From: Algoriphagus sp. PAP.12
Lineage (GTDB): Bacteria; Bacteroidota; Bacteroidia; Cytophagales; Cyclobacteriaceae
NCBI RefSeq assembly: GCF_026652115.1
Contig: NZ_JAPPSQ010000001.1
Span: 372,001 to 436,000 of the forward strand
DNA length: 64,000 nt
Direction of reading: 5' to 3'
Below are positions 16,725 to 25,633 of the stretch, one piece after another; the first letter of the stretch is position 1, and each line of letters starts with the position of its first letter. Both the position numbers and the translations under genes were made by a program. The notes under the pieces were generated by a model that searched no databases, was not told the DNA's origin, and saw only the letters and a program-made list of their open reading frames with translations.

Positions 16725-17729
16725 TTAGGCTTTGTTAGGTTTATTCCCAACCTGCTTTTGCATCATAACAAGCCAGCTAACCAATCCTCCCACTAGCACC
16801 AAAATCATCTGCGTTCCATGAATGATAGCGGCAAAGATTTTCCCGTCTTGTTCTGATATCCCCAATTGTATCAAAATAAAGGCCACCAGTGCATGAAAGG
16901 TACCGATACCGCCTTGAACAGGTGCAATCATGCCAATACTTCCCATTACCATTACCAAAAGGACCTCTCCAGGAGACAAATTGGCAGTACTCTGGATTCC
17001 CAAGGAAACAGTATACATAGTCAAAAAGTAAATCACCCAAATCACAATGGAACTAATCCAAAACCCTGCTGGATTTTTCAATTTTGAGATGCCTTTGATT
17101 CCGCCATACATTTCTCTTAAGAAATGTTGGATTTTTTGAATGAAACCATGATCCCTAAATCTTTTAAGAAGGAAATAAATCACTAAAGCAAAAATCAACC
17201 CTCCACCAATTAATATTGGAAGATTCCGAAGCGCCATTTCGCCTAGACTTTCCAGATTCACCAATTGATTAGCCAGGCTTACAAACAACTGGTTTTCCAC
17301 CACAAATGCCAAAAAAATCGTAGCCATCATAAAGACTAGATCTATTGTCCTTTCTATGATGACTGTTCCCAATAAATGGCCAACAGATTGTCCATTGGTA
17401 CGATTTAGTATGCCGCATCGGGCAACTTCTCCAGCTCTTGGTATTAGCAAATTTGCCAAATAACCTACCATCACAGCATGGTAAGCATCAGCGGTTGTCA
17501 CTTTCCTTCCCTCTGATTCGGTGATCAATAAAGTCCATCTCCATCCACGCAACCAATAGCCTCCTAATGCGATCAGCATAGACAAACCAATCCATGACCA
17601 ATTACTTGACAAGACTTGATCTACTAAACTCTCCAGTTCAATGTCTTTGTATAAAAACCAAAAAATCCAGATTGCAATCGCTAATGAGATCACAATCTGG
17701 ATTGTCTGTTTAATTCTTGGTTGGATCAT
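16725..17729 (-). CDS. Lysylphosphatidylglycerol synthase TM-region / flippase-like membrane protein
   Basis: 334 residues with about eight hydrophobic helices. The L-L-I-P-R-A-G-E-V-A-R segment near 95-105 and the P-V-Q-G-G-I-G-T-F-H segment near 285-294 are hallmarks of the UPF0104/LPG_synthase_TM family. The soluble aminoacyl-transfer domain of MprF is absent, so lipid lysinylation is unlikely. A lipid flippase or transporter role is the common assumption. The ATG overlaps the panD TGA (TGATG), so translation is coupled with panD. The codon before it, TTG, is a less likely start. Confidence 0.87.
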   Translation of the reverse strand: MIQPRIKQTIQIVISLAIAIWIFWFLYKDIELESLVDQVLSSNWSWIGLSMLIALGGYWLRGWRWTLLITESEGRKVTTADAYHAVMVGYLANLLIPRAGEVARCGILNRTNGQSVGHLLGTVIIERTIDLVFMMATIFLAFVVENQLFVSLANQLVNLESLGEMALRNLPILIGGGLIFALVIYFLLKRFRDHGFIQKIQHFLREMYGGIKGISKLKNPAGFWISSIVIWVIYFLTMYTVSLGIQSTANLSPGEVLLVMVMGSIGMIAPVQGGIGTFHALVAFILIQLGISEQDGKIFAAIIHGTQMILVLVGGLVSWLVMMQKQVGNKPNKA

Positions 17730-18076
17730 CAAATCAATTTATTGTGATCATCTGGAAATATAACAATAGGCTTGAATTTTTTTGCTTCTTCGAATTCCAT
17801 TCCTGCATAAGAAATGATAATTACAATGTCTCCAACGGAAGCTTTTCTAGCGGCAGGACCATTAAGGCAAATCTGTCCACTTCCTCTTTCTCCCTTAATT
17901 ACATAGGTCTCCAAGCGCTCTCCGTTGTTTACATTGACGATTTGGACCTTTTCATTTTCTATCAGATTGGCAGCATCCATCAAATCTTCATCGATGGTAA
18001 TGGACCCTACATAGTGCAACTCCGCCTGGGTAATTTTCACCCGGTGGATTTTGGACTTCATGATTTGAATTTGCAT
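17729..18076 (-). CDS. panD: Aspartate 1-decarboxylase proenzyme
   Basis: 115 residues. The self-cleavage site Gly24-Ser25 sits in H-Y-V-G-S-I-T-I-D at exactly the position found in E. coli PanD, which also confirms the start codon. Cleavage turns Ser25 into the pyruvoyl cofactor. The enzyme makes beta-alanine from aspartate, the other precursor used by PanC next door. G-P-A-A-R near residues 73-77 matches the usual active-site loop. It lies 25 bases after panC and overlaps the next gene by one base. Confidence 0.96.
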   Translation of the reverse strand: MQIQIMKSKIHRVKITQAELHYVGSITIDEDLMDAANLIENEKVQIVNVNNGERLETYVIKGERGSGQICLNGPAARKASVGDIVIIISYAGMEFEEAKKFKPIVIFPDDHNKLI

Positions 18077-18101
18077 TGGCTTAGTTTTTCCGGCCGCGAA
18101 A

Positions 18102-18950
18102 TTAAGAATTTATTGGAAGGTTATCTATTAATCTCACGTCTCCTATATACGCTGCGACACAAATAGAAGATTTCTTTGTGGGATCAAACTCTTTGAATAT
18201 TTCAAACTTATCAGTTTCCACCAATTCAAAGTATTCCAAATCAGCACCTTCCAACTCTTCAAAATTTCGGGTTATTATTTGCTTGACATCTAACCAGTTT
18301 TGACCCTTTTCAAGTTCCTTCTTTGCAAAAACCAGTGAATCATGGAGAATAAGAGCCTTTTTCCTCTGTTCTGGATTCAATCTTCTATTTCTGGAAGACA
18401 TTGCTAGTCCATCTTCCTCGCGACGAGTTGGTACCAGTCTTAGCTCCAAAGGAAAGGACAAATCATTTACCAAGCTTCTAATAATTGCTACCTGCTGAAG
18501 GTCCTTTTGACCAAAAAATGCAATATCTGGACTAATTGAATGAAATAGTTTAGATACAATGATTCCAACTCCATTAAAATGTCCTGGACGAAATGCTCCT
18601 TCCAGAATCCTTTCTAAATCACCAAAGTCAAATTGAAGCTTTGTAGGTAAAGGATACATCGTCTCCACTGATGGTACAAAAACGTAGTCGACACCTGCCT
18701 TTTCCAATAATTCGAGATCAGCATCCAATGTATTGGGATACTTATCAAAATCCTCTTTATTATTGAATTGAGTGGGATTTACGAAGATGGAAACTACAGC
18801 AACATCTGCATTTTTGATGCATTGATCCACTAAATCAAGATGTCCTTGATGTAGGGCCCCCATAGTAGGGACTAATCCGATGGTTTTCGGGGCTTGAAGT
18901 AATTGGAGCCTGATTTCTCTCCATTCGACTCCTGTGTGGAATACCTTCAC
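18102..18950 (-). CDS. panC: Pantothenate synthetase
   Basis: 282 residues. The start is GTG: an in-frame TAG lies six bases upstream and no ATG occurs before the conserved ATP-binding motif P-T-M-G-A-L-H-x-G-H near 28-37. F-G-Q-K-D near 148-152 and the M-S-S-R-N-R-R-L motif near 185-192 (class I nucleotidyltransferase loop) are also present. The enzyme condenses pantoate and beta-alanine with ATP. It is the first gene of a minus-strand unit with panD, and a TACTTTTG element lies 32 bases upstream. panB is not in the window. Confidence 0.96.
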   Translation of the reverse strand: MKVFHTGVEWREIRLQLLQAPKTIGLVPTMGALHQGHLDLVDQCIKNADVAVVSIFVNPTQFNNKEDFDKYPNTLDADLELLEKAGVDYVFVPSVETMYPLPTKLQFDFGDLERILEGAFRPGHFNGVGIIVSKLFHSISPDIAFFGQKDLQQVAIIRSLVNDLSFPLELRLVPTRREEDGLAMSSRNRRLNPEQRKKALILHDSLVFAKKELEKGQNWLDVKQIITRNFEELEGADLEYFELVETDKFEIFKEFDPTKKSSICVAAYIGDVRLIDNLPINS

Positions 18951-18981
18951 TGGCTAGGGCAATACTTAGGGGAAATTGCCG

Positions 18982-18989
18982 CAAAAGTA
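18982..18989 (-). promoter_or_regulatory. Bacteroidota -7 promoter element (TACTTTTG) for panC
   Basis: An exact TAnnTTTG match on the minus strand, 32 bases before the panC GTG. It shares a 126-base divergent intergenic region with the element at 19032. Confidence 0.55.
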
Positions 18990-19031
18990 GATTAATATTC
19001 AGAAAAACAATGCTTTTCGGCCTTTTTTTAT

Positions 19032-19039
19032 TATCTTTG
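19032..19039 (+). promoter_or_regulatory. Bacteroidota -7 promoter element (TATCTTTG)
   Basis: An exact TAnnTTTG match, followed by GCG, 38 bases before the ATG at 19077. It is identical to the guaB element. Confidence 0.6.
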
Positions 19040-19076
19040 CGTCGTTGTTTATCACTTTACATTAAAAAACTATAGT

Positions 19077-19889
19077 ATGTCTAAATTACGTATCCTCTAC
19101 GTTGCCAGTGAAATCAACCCTTTTCTCCAAACTTCAGAAGTAGCCAATTTCTTACGAACCCTTCCTCAAGCCATGCAAGAGCGCGGTATGGAAATCCGTA
19201 TTTTGGTACCTCGGTTTGGGCTCATCAACGAGCGCAAAAACCGTCTTCATGAGGTAGTGAGACTTTCAGGAATTAACATTGCCGTCGGCGAAGAAGAAAA
19301 GCCATTGGTGATCAAAGTTGCTTCTATTCCAAATGCAAAGCTTCAAGTATACTTCATTGACAACGAGGATTACTTCCAGAGAAAGAGTGTTTTCCACGAT
19401 AAGCAGCAAAAATTCTACGAAGACAATGACGAAAGAGCCATCTTCTTCTGTAAAGGCGTTATTGAAACCGTAAAAAAACTTGGCTGGGCTCCAGATATCG
19501 TTCACTGTAACGACTGGATGACTTCATTAATTCCAATGTATCTAAAGACGACTTACAAGAATGAGCCGTTATTTAAGGATACAAAATCAGTATTTGCTAT
19601 CTACAACAACGGATTTTCTCATACCTTTGGCGACGATTTGTTAAACAAGGTTAAGATGGTGGACATAGATGACACTATTTTAGCACCTTTGGAAAGCAAA
19701 GACTTCGAAGGCTTTATTCGCATGGGCATGGAATATGCCGATCTGATAGTGAAAGGCGGAGAAGTTTCGGATGAATTAAACAAACTAATCGAGGATTTCT
19801 CAAAAGACAAGAAGTTTGAAATCAGTATTGAAGAAGAAGAACAAGCTCACGAAGAGCTTTACGGCATTTATACAAACCTCGCAGGCTAA
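19077..19889 (+). CDS. Stand-alone glycogen/starch synthase N-terminal-domain protein (GT5-like)
   Basis: 270 residues covering only the N-terminal Rossmann domain of glycogen synthase (I-L-Y-V-A-S-E-I-N-P-F at 5-15, V-H-C-N-D-W-M near 142-148). The C-terminal half, which carries most donor-nucleotide contacts, is missing. The N-terminal K-T-G-G-L ADP-glucose motif is replaced by Q-T-S-E-V at the same place. It is therefore unlikely to be a functional glycogen synthase. Genes of this kind annotated as glycogen/starch synthase recur near panC in Bacteroidota, so the truncation is probably an old family trait rather than a broken gene. It overlaps the DUF4270 gene by 74 bases. Confidence 0.8.
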   Translation: MSKLRILYVASEINPFLQTSEVANFLRTLPQAMQERGMEIRILVPRFGLINERKNRLHEVVRLSGINIAVGEEEKPLVIKVASIPNAKLQVYFIDNEDYFQRKSVFHDKQQKFYEDNDERAIFFCKGVIETVKKLGWAPDIVHCNDWMTSLIPMYLKTTYKNEPLFKDTKSVFAIYNNGFSHTFGDDLLNKVKMVDIDDTILAPLESKDFEGFIRMGMEYADLIVKGGEVSDELNKLIEDFSKDKKFEISIEEEEQAHEELYGIYTNLAG

Positions 19890-21210
19890 GCTAGCCAGCT
19901 TGGCCCTCTTGTCCCTAATAGTAACAAGTTCATGTTCTGATCCATCTTCCGTAGGTCTCGAATTAGACCCAGGAAACAACCAAGTCGGTGTTTTCTTTGT
20001 CAATTTCGAACTTCCTGCGGAAGTTGTTTTATTAGACTCATTCAACACTACCAATCAGGATATTTTGGTAGTCGGAAATGAAGAAGACTCCTATTTCGGA
20101 AAGACAACTAGCACTGGGTATACTAGGATGCATTTTAGCACTTCAGCTACAAAGCCTGAAAGCACTGCTATACTTGATTCGGTAATGTTTGATCTAAGTT
20201 TTGTCAGCATCAATGGGCAAAATCTGGATGAAGCCAAGACCTATTCCATCCATCAGCTCACTGAACAAATTCAAGACACAGTTTATTACAACTTCGACAA
20301 AATCCCTTTTGAAGAGACTCCGTTTGCTTCCACTGAGATCACTTTTGGAGAAGTAAAGGACACTATCAATACATTTCATGTTGAAGAGGAATTCGGCTTA
20401 GATTTGTTTGATAAGCTTAAAAGAAGTAGTGTTTTTGATAATATTTTCACATTTAGAGAATATTTCCCTGGTATTGCTGTTCAAGCCAAAGAAGGAGACA
20501 ATTCAACTGCAGGAATAGAAACTGGTGCTGATACTAAACTTTCTTTCTTTTACCATTATGAAGGAGACACTGTAGCTACATCCTTTGAAATTACGACCTC
20601 TTCTTCCAGAAATTTCAACGGAATAGAAAGCGATAGAACAGGAACCCCAACAGAGGTTGTTCAAGAACTAAATAAATCTTACGAAACAGGAAGTTTAGTA
20701 GGAATGAAAGCAGGTCTTGGTATGGCTATTCGACTTGACACTTCCCCACTTGATGCATTTCTAGATACTCTTTCTGGAGTAGTATTCAAGCAAGCAAATC
20801 TTTTGGTTGGAGAAATCGAGGAGGTCCCTGAAGGTCAAAATTCCACTCCTGCATTTGTAGCCTATTTTGTAGATGCAAATAATAAAATCTTAAGAAGGGC
20901 CAGCGATGGAGGAAGGCTGACTGTTCAAAGAGATGGACAGCCCCAAACCGAATTGGTAGATGATGTCGAAGAGCCAACTTACCTTGGGTATGCAACGGGA
21001 ACTCTCGATTCTGAAACAGGCATCTATACAATGGGCGTAACATCACATATCAATGCATTGTTTAGAAATGAACTGACTAGAAAAGATTGGATGCTATATG
21101 GAGGATACGTTTCTACTGTATCTTCAGATGAATTCAAACGATCACTTCGACAACTAAAAGTTGGGACTGATAAAATTGAAATCCAAGCAATCTATTCCAA
21201 GATTCAATAA
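19816..21210 (+). CDS. DUF4270-type lipoprotein
   Basis: 464 residues from the TTG at 19816, or 460 from the TTG at 19828; no ATG is available before the signal peptide. The N-terminus is Lys-rich, followed by a hydrophobic core and the lipobox V-T-S-S-C with Cys40 as the lipidated residue. The long start is favoured because a start at 19900 would lack the positive n-region. The mature part is mostly beta-strand, contains several short aromatic repeats and has no catalytic motif. DUF4270 lipoproteins are common in Bacteroidota and of unknown function. The 74-base overlap with the upstream gene implies coupled translation. Confidence 0.8.
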   Translation: MKSVLKKKNKLTKSFTAFIQTSQAKLASLALLSLIVTSSCSDPSSVGLELDPGNNQVGVFFVNFELPAEVVLLDSFNTTNQDILVVGNEEDSYFGKTTSTGYTRMHFSTSATKPESTAILDSVMFDLSFVSINGQNLDEAKTYSIHQLTEQIQDTVYYNFDKIPFEETPFASTEITFGEVKDTINTFHVEEEFGLDLFDKLKRSSVFDNIFTFREYFPGIAVQAKEGDNSTAGIETGADTKLSFFYHYEGDTVATSFEITTSSSRNFNGIESDRTGTPTEVVQELNKSYETGSLVGMKAGLGMAIRLDTSPLDAFLDTLSGVVFKQANLLVGEIEEVPEGQNSTPAFVAYFVDANNKILRRASDGGRLTVQRDGQPQTELVDDVEEPTYLGYATGTLDSETGIYTMGVTSHINALFRNELTRKDWMLYGGYVSTVSSDEFKRSLRQLKVGTDKIEIQAIYSKIQ

Positions 21211-21230
21211 TTAGATTTTAAAAAAGAATA

Positions 21231-21273
21231 AACAACCCGCTTTCGAATTTTAAGAAAGCGGGTTGTTTTTTTT
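21231..21273 (+). terminator. Strong Rho-independent terminator
   Basis: A perfect 14-bp stem (21231-21244 with 21254-21267) has a nine-base loop and a run of eight T. It ends the unit made of the synthase-like gene and the DUF4270 gene, before glmS. Confidence 0.88.
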
Positions 21274-21328
21274 GGCACGAAAGGTGTTTATTTGTGAAAG
21301 TTAATTTTCACAACAAGAATTTTTCAAT

Positions 21329-23170
21329 ATGTGCGGAATCGTAGCCTATGTAGGCCAGCAAGAAGCTTTACCAATTATTATCAAAGGACTCAAAAGACTA
21401 GAGTATAGGGGATACGATAGTGCTGGAGTAGCCTTACTAGACCAAAGAGGACTTAGCATATACAAAAAGAAAGGAAAAGTTTCAGAATTGGAGAAGCACC
21501 TTTCTTCTCAAGGAGATGTCAATTCTACAATTGGAATTGGCCATACCCGATGGGCAACTCATGGAGAACCAAACGACGTTAATGCCCATCCTCATTATTC
21601 CTCTTCTGAGAAGCTTGCGATGATTCACAATGGAATCATTGAAAACTATGAAGTGCTTAAAAAAGATCTGATTCAAAAAGGTTATTCTTTCCAATCAGAA
21701 ACTGACACCGAAGTTTTCATCAAATTTATTGAGGACATTCAACTCAATAATCAATGTTCCTTGGAGGAAGCTCTCAGATTAGCTCTCCATAAAGTAGTTG
21801 GGGCATATGCAATAGTTTTAATAAATAAAGAGGAACCCAATACACTTATTGCTGCAAGAAAAGGATCTCCTTTAGTAATTGGAGTTGGAGAGGAAGAGTA
21901 TTTTTTAGCTTCTGATGCGACACCAATTATCGAATACACCAATAAAGTTGTCTACCTCGATGATTATGAGATCGCAGTAATCAGAAATAACCGCTTACAA
22001 GTACGAACGATTGAGAATGTAGAAACAAATCCATATATCAATCAATTGGAAATGGAATTGGAAGCGATAGAAAAAGGCGGTTATGAGCACTTTATGCTTA
22101 AGGAAATCTATGAGCAGCCCAAATCCATTGCAGACTGTTTGAGAGGAAGATTAGATGCCAAATCCGGCAGATTGGTGCTGGGAGGATTGCGGGATTATAT
22201 GAACAAATTCCAAAATGCTGAGCGGATTATCATTACTGCCTGTGGGACATCCTGGCACGCTGGATTAGTAGCTGAATATCTTTTTGAAGAATTTGCCAGA
22301 GTTCCAGTGGAAGTAGAATATGCATCTGAGTTTCGCTATCGAAATCCAGTGATCAATGAAAAAGATTTCGTAATTGCTATATCTCAATCTGGAGAAACGG
22401 CAGATACTTTGGCAGCTATTGAGCTCGCCAAATCCCGAGGAGCTACCATATTTGGCGTGTGTAATGTCGTAGGTTCATCGATTCCAAGAGCAACTCATGC
22501 AGGATCATACACCCATGCAGGACCTGAAATCGGTGTAGCGTCTACCAAAGCATTTACAGCACAAATATCTGTTTTGGCCATGATGGCCTTGAAATTGGGC
22601 TATCAAAGAGGCACTCTTCCAGAAAACAAATACATTCAGCTGTTGCATGAACTGGCCGCAATCCCCTCTAAGGTTGAAACGGCTTTAAAGTCAAATCAAC
22701 AGGTTGAATACATTGCTTCCGAATATAAAGACGTAAGAAACGCTTTGTATTTAGGAAGAGGTTATAATTTTCCTGTTGCTTTGGAAGGGGCTTTGAAGCT
22801 CAAAGAAATTTCATACATCCATGCAGAGGGGTATCCGGCTGCAGAGATGAAACATGGGCCTATTGCCTTGATAGATGAAGAAATGCCGGTAATTTTCATC
22901 GCTACTCAAGACAGTTCCTATGAGAAGGTGGTGTCAAATATCCAAGAAGTAAAAGCACGAAAAGGAAAAGTTATAGCTGTAGTAACAGAGGGAGATACTC
23001 AAGTAAAAGAAATGGCCGACCATGTCATTGAAATCCCAGAAACACATGAGGCTTTTGCTCCTTTAGTAGCTGTAATTCCTTTACAATTACTCTCTTACCA
23101 TATCGCAGTCATGAGAGGTTGCAATGTCGATCAGCCAAGGAATTTGGCCAAATCTGTAACTGTGGAATAA
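21329..23170 (+). CDS. glmS: Glutamine--fructose-6-phosphate aminotransferase (isomerizing)
   Basis: 613 residues, full length. Met is followed by Cys2, the catalytic nucleophile of the class II glutamine amidotransferase domain (1-240), with R-G-Y-D-S-A-G and H-T-R-W-A-T-H-G. Two SIS sugar-isomerase domains follow (about 290-430 and 465-600), containing A-C-G-T-S-W-H and the S-Q-S-G-E-T-A-D-T loop. The C-terminus D-Q-P-R-N-L-A-K-S-V-T-V-E is the standard ending. It makes glucosamine 6-phosphate for peptidoglycan and LPS. It sits between two terminators, and I see no glmS ribozyme in the 55-base leader. Confidence 0.97.
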   Translation: MCGIVAYVGQQEALPIIIKGLKRLEYRGYDSAGVALLDQRGLSIYKKKGKVSELEKHLSSQGDVNSTIGIGHTRWATHGEPNDVNAHPHYSSSEKLAMIHNGIIENYEVLKKDLIQKGYSFQSETDTEVFIKFIEDIQLNNQCSLEEALRLALHKVVGAYAIVLINKEEPNTLIAARKGSPLVIGVGEEEYFLASDATPIIEYTNKVVYLDDYEIAVIRNNRLQVRTIENVETNPYINQLEMELEAIEKGGYEHFMLKEIYEQPKSIADCLRGRLDAKSGRLVLGGLRDYMNKFQNAERIIITACGTSWHAGLVAEYLFEEFARVPVEVEYASEFRYRNPVINEKDFVIAISQSGETADTLAAIELAKSRGATIFGVCNVVGSSIPRATHAGSYTHAGPEIGVASTKAFTAQISVLAMMALKLGYQRGTLPENKYIQLLHELAAIPSKVETALKSNQQVEYIASEYKDVRNALYLGRGYNFPVALEGALKLKEISYIHAEGYPAAEMKHGPIALIDEEMPVIFIATQDSSYEKVVSNIQEVKARKGKVIAVVTEGDTQVKEMADHVIEIPETHEAFAPLVAVIPLQLLSYHIAVMRGCNVDQPRNLAKSVTVE

Positions 23171-23180
23171 ACCTAGATTA

Positions 23181-23208
23181 GGCTGTCAAATTTTGGCAGC
23201 CTTTTTTT
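23181..23208 (+). terminator. Terminator of glmS
   Basis: GGCTG at 23181-23185 pairs with CAGCC at 23197-23201, and the pairing extends through wobble and A-T pairs. Seven T follow (23202-23208). It lies 10 bases after the glmS stop. Confidence 0.75.
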
Positions 23209-23434
23209 ATTCACATTCACCTTCAGTCCAGGATAGGAGGCCAGCGTTCGCGGCATTACAGGAATTTCCATAAGTCTTCCCGTCACATCCACAGACAGGC
23301 TGATAAACTTCAAAACAACCATCATCTGAAACTTTATCGGGGTCAAAACAATCATTTTTCCCTAAATCTTCATCATTACAGCTATTAGCAATGAAGATCA
23401 AAAGTGAAAAGCCTGTGAATTTCAAGAATTTCAT
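23207..23434 (-). CDS. Small lipoprotein with a Kazal-type serine protease inhibitor domain
   Basis: 75 residues. Signal peptide with lipobox I-A-N-S-C (Cys19 lipidated). The mature part holds six further cysteines at 29, 40, 48, 50, 59 and 74 with the Kazal core V-Y-x-P-V-C-G-C-D-G-K-T-Y-G-N-x-C. This spacing and core match Kazal/follistatin-like domains that block serine proteases through a substrate-like loop around the second and third cysteines. A surface or periplasmic protease inhibitor is a reasonable inference, but the target is unknown. The gene is convergent with glmS and its last two bases overlap the glmS terminator. Confidence 0.85.
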   Translation of the reverse strand: MKFLKFTGFSLLIFIANSCNDEDLGKNDCFDPDKVSDDGCFEVYQPVCGCDGKTYGNSCNAANAGLLSWTEGECE

Positions 23435-23541
23435 AAATGAAGAACGACAATAAAAAATAGATTGCTACTCAACTCTTCAGGTGCAGGACACAATTTTATT
23501 TCTAAATTGTTCTTTTTACTTAAAGAAATCCCAATCAAAAC

Positions 23542-24375
23542 ATGAAAGTCTTCTATTTACTTCTATTCAGCTTTTTTCTTCTTTTCAATTTTCAGGATAA
23601 AAAACCAAAATGGGTTGCAATTGGAGATTCTATCACCTATTTGAACGATCATAAAGACGAGACAGGAAATCGGGTGACAAAAGGATACCTATCACTTATT
23701 GGAGGGGAGTTTCCAGAATTGGAAATAGTCAACAAAGGCTACAATGGGTGGACTGCAGTGGCAATTGCAGAAAAATTCGCTGATTTGGATATTCCTGAGG
23801 CTGATATTTATACAATTTTTCTGGGAACGAACGATTGGTGGGGAAGCAAGCCATTAGGAACTTTTGAGGACTATAAAAATGCAACCGGCACAACTACGGT
23901 AAATGGGGCATTTAGAACTATATTGGACAATATTCAATCCCTCAATCCTAAAGCAAAAATTGTCTTGATCACTCCAATGAAGCGGGTAGACTTTGTCTAT
24001 ATCAACAACTACAAGAACAATGCTTTTGGCTCCTATAAGGTAAAAAATGATCAGGATTTGGAAGACTTTGCAAAAGCAATTAAAAAAATCGGAAAGAAAG
24101 AAAAGATCCCAGTCATAGATCTTTACCATCACAAGGATATGGATTTTCCGGAGCTTGTGAACTTTAAAAGATTAAAAAATCCAGAATCCGGAAGTTATCA
24201 AAATTATCCATACCCTGATTTTATCGATATTCCCTTTGACCCAGAAAATGACGAATACCCCTATCCAAAAGAAAGTATCAACGTGACTTTTGATGGGCTT
24301 CATCCCTCCGACAAAGGCTACCAAATCATCTTCGAAGCTTTGCTTCCGACATTCAAAGGATGGTTAGAAAAGTAG
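23542..24375 (+). CDS. SGNH/GDSL-family hydrolase, secreted
   Basis: 277 residues. A short hydrophobic signal (1-17) without a lipobox Cys precedes the GDSL block I, A-I-G-D-S-I-T, with nucleophile Ser30. Block III appears as L-G-T-N-D near 94-98, and the C-terminal D-G-L-H-P-S gives the Asp and His of the triad. Such enzymes deacylate carbohydrates or hydrolyse esters. The substrate is unknown, and no carbohydrate-active neighbours point to one. It is divergent from the Kazal lipoprotein gene. Confidence 0.85.
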   Translation: MKVFYLLLFSFFLLFNFQDKKPKWVAIGDSITYLNDHKDETGNRVTKGYLSLIGGEFPELEIVNKGYNGWTAVAIAEKFADLDIPEADIYTIFLGTNDWWGSKPLGTFEDYKNATGTTTVNGAFRTILDNIQSLNPKAKIVLITPMKRVDFVYINNYKNNAFGSYKVKNDQDLEDFAKAIKKIGKKEKIPVIDLYHHKDMDFPELVNFKRLKNPESGSYQNYPYPDFIDIPFDPENDEYPYPKESINVTFDGLHPSDKGYQIIFEALLPTFKGWLEK

Positions 24376-24447
24376 TTCAGAATCAAATATTCATATTAAA
24401 AGCATAGGATTGAAACCATGCTTTCCCCTCTGATGGAGAAATTTCCC

Positions 24448-24455
24448 TACTTTTG
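24448..24455 (+). promoter_or_regulatory. Bacteroidota -7 promoter element (TACTTTTG) for prfA
   Basis: An exact TAnnTTTG match followed by CG, 18 bases before the prfA ATG. It is the same octamer as at panC. Confidence 0.5.
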
Positions 24456-24472
24456 CGACAGCGAATAAAACT

Positions 24473-25549
24473 ATGCTGGATAAATTACAAGCCCTCAAAG
24501 ATAGATTTGAAGAAGTAGGTCAATTGATCATTTTGCCTGATTCCATGGCAGACATGAGCAAATATGCCAAGCTTACCAAAGAATACAAGGATTTGGAAAA
24601 GGTCGTTCAGGCCTATGACGAATACCTTTTAGTTCTTCAAAACATAGATAGCTCTAAGGAGATCTTGGAAAATGAAAAAGACCCAGATTTCCGAGAAATG
24701 GCAAAAATGGAGCTGGATGAACTGAGAGGCAGGAAAGTAACTTTGGAAGAAGAATTAAAGCAATTACTTATTCCTAAAGATCCAAATGATTCCAAAGACT
24801 GTATTCTTGAAATCAGAGGAGGAACTGGAGGAGACGAAGCCGCGATATTTGCAGGAGATTTATTCAGAATGTATGAGCGCTTCTGCGAAATGCAAGGGTG
24901 GAAGCTGACTGTTTTGGATTTGACCTTTGGATCTGCTGGTGGCTACAAAGAAATCATCGCCACTGTATCGGGAGCAGACGTCTATGGAATGCTAAAATAT
25001 GAATCCGGTGTACATCGAGTTCAAAGGGTTCCCGCTACAGAATCTCAAGGGAGAGTTCATACTTCCGCAGCTTCGGTTGCAGTACTTCCAGAAATGGATG
25101 AGGTAGAAGTTCATTTGGACATGAATGACATCCGTAAGGACACTTATTGTTCATCAGGTCCTGGTGGTCAGTCTGTCAACACTACCTATTCAGCAGTTCG
25201 ATTAACCCACAATCCAACTGGCTTGGTAGTCACCTGTCAGGATGAAAAGTCTCAAATCAAAAACTTTGAGAAAGCGCTGAAAGTACTTCGATCTAGATTG
25301 TATGAAATTGAGCTAGCCAAACACAACGAATCTGTGGGAGCGCAAAGAAGATCCATGGTTGGTAGTGGGGACCGTTCTGATAAGATCAGAACTTACAATT
25401 ATCCTCAATCAAGAGTAACAGACCATCGAATCAACAAGACGGTCTATAACCTTCCCGAGGTAATGGATGGGCACATTGAGGAATTTATCTCCGCATTGAG
25501 ACTAGCCGAGAACTTGGAAAAGATGCAAAGCTCAGGATTGGAAGATTAG
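24473..25549 (+). CDS. prfA: Peptide chain release factor 1
   Basis: 358 residues. The GGQ motif at 231-233, whose Gln is methylated and enters the peptidyl-transferase centre, is surrounded by S-S-G-P-G-G-Q-S-V-N. The codon-recognition loop R-V-P-A-T-E-S-Q contains the P-A-T tripeptide of RF1 (RF2 has S-P-F). The C-terminal G-S-G-D-R-S-D-K-I-R-T-Y-N-Y is typical. It releases peptides at UAA and UAG codons. It is a single gene with its own promoter element; hemK/prmC is not adjacent. Confidence 0.97.
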   Translation: MLDKLQALKDRFEEVGQLIILPDSMADMSKYAKLTKEYKDLEKVVQAYDEYLLVLQNIDSSKEILENEKDPDFREMAKMELDELRGRKVTLEEELKQLLIPKDPNDSKDCILEIRGGTGGDEAAIFAGDLFRMYERFCEMQGWKLTVLDLTFGSAGGYKEIIATVSGADVYGMLKYESGVHRVQRVPATESQGRVHTSAASVAVLPEMDEVEVHLDMNDIRKDTYCSSGPGGQSVNTTYSAVRLTHNPTGLVVTCQDEKSQIKNFEKALKVLRSRLYEIELAKHNESVGAQRRSMVGSGDRSDKIRTYNYPQSRVTDHRINKTVYNLPEVMDGHIEEFISALRLAENLEKMQSSGLED

Positions 25550-25633
25550 GATCACCTTTTGCATAATTGTTTCGGGTTATTTGCAGAATGTGCATTTTGC
25601 CTATTATCTTGAGTAATTAACCGTTAAGTTTTT

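Noticed and set aside
21274-21328. glmS ribozyme in the glmS leader
   Set aside because: The leader is only 55 bases after a terminator and too short for the known ribozyme.
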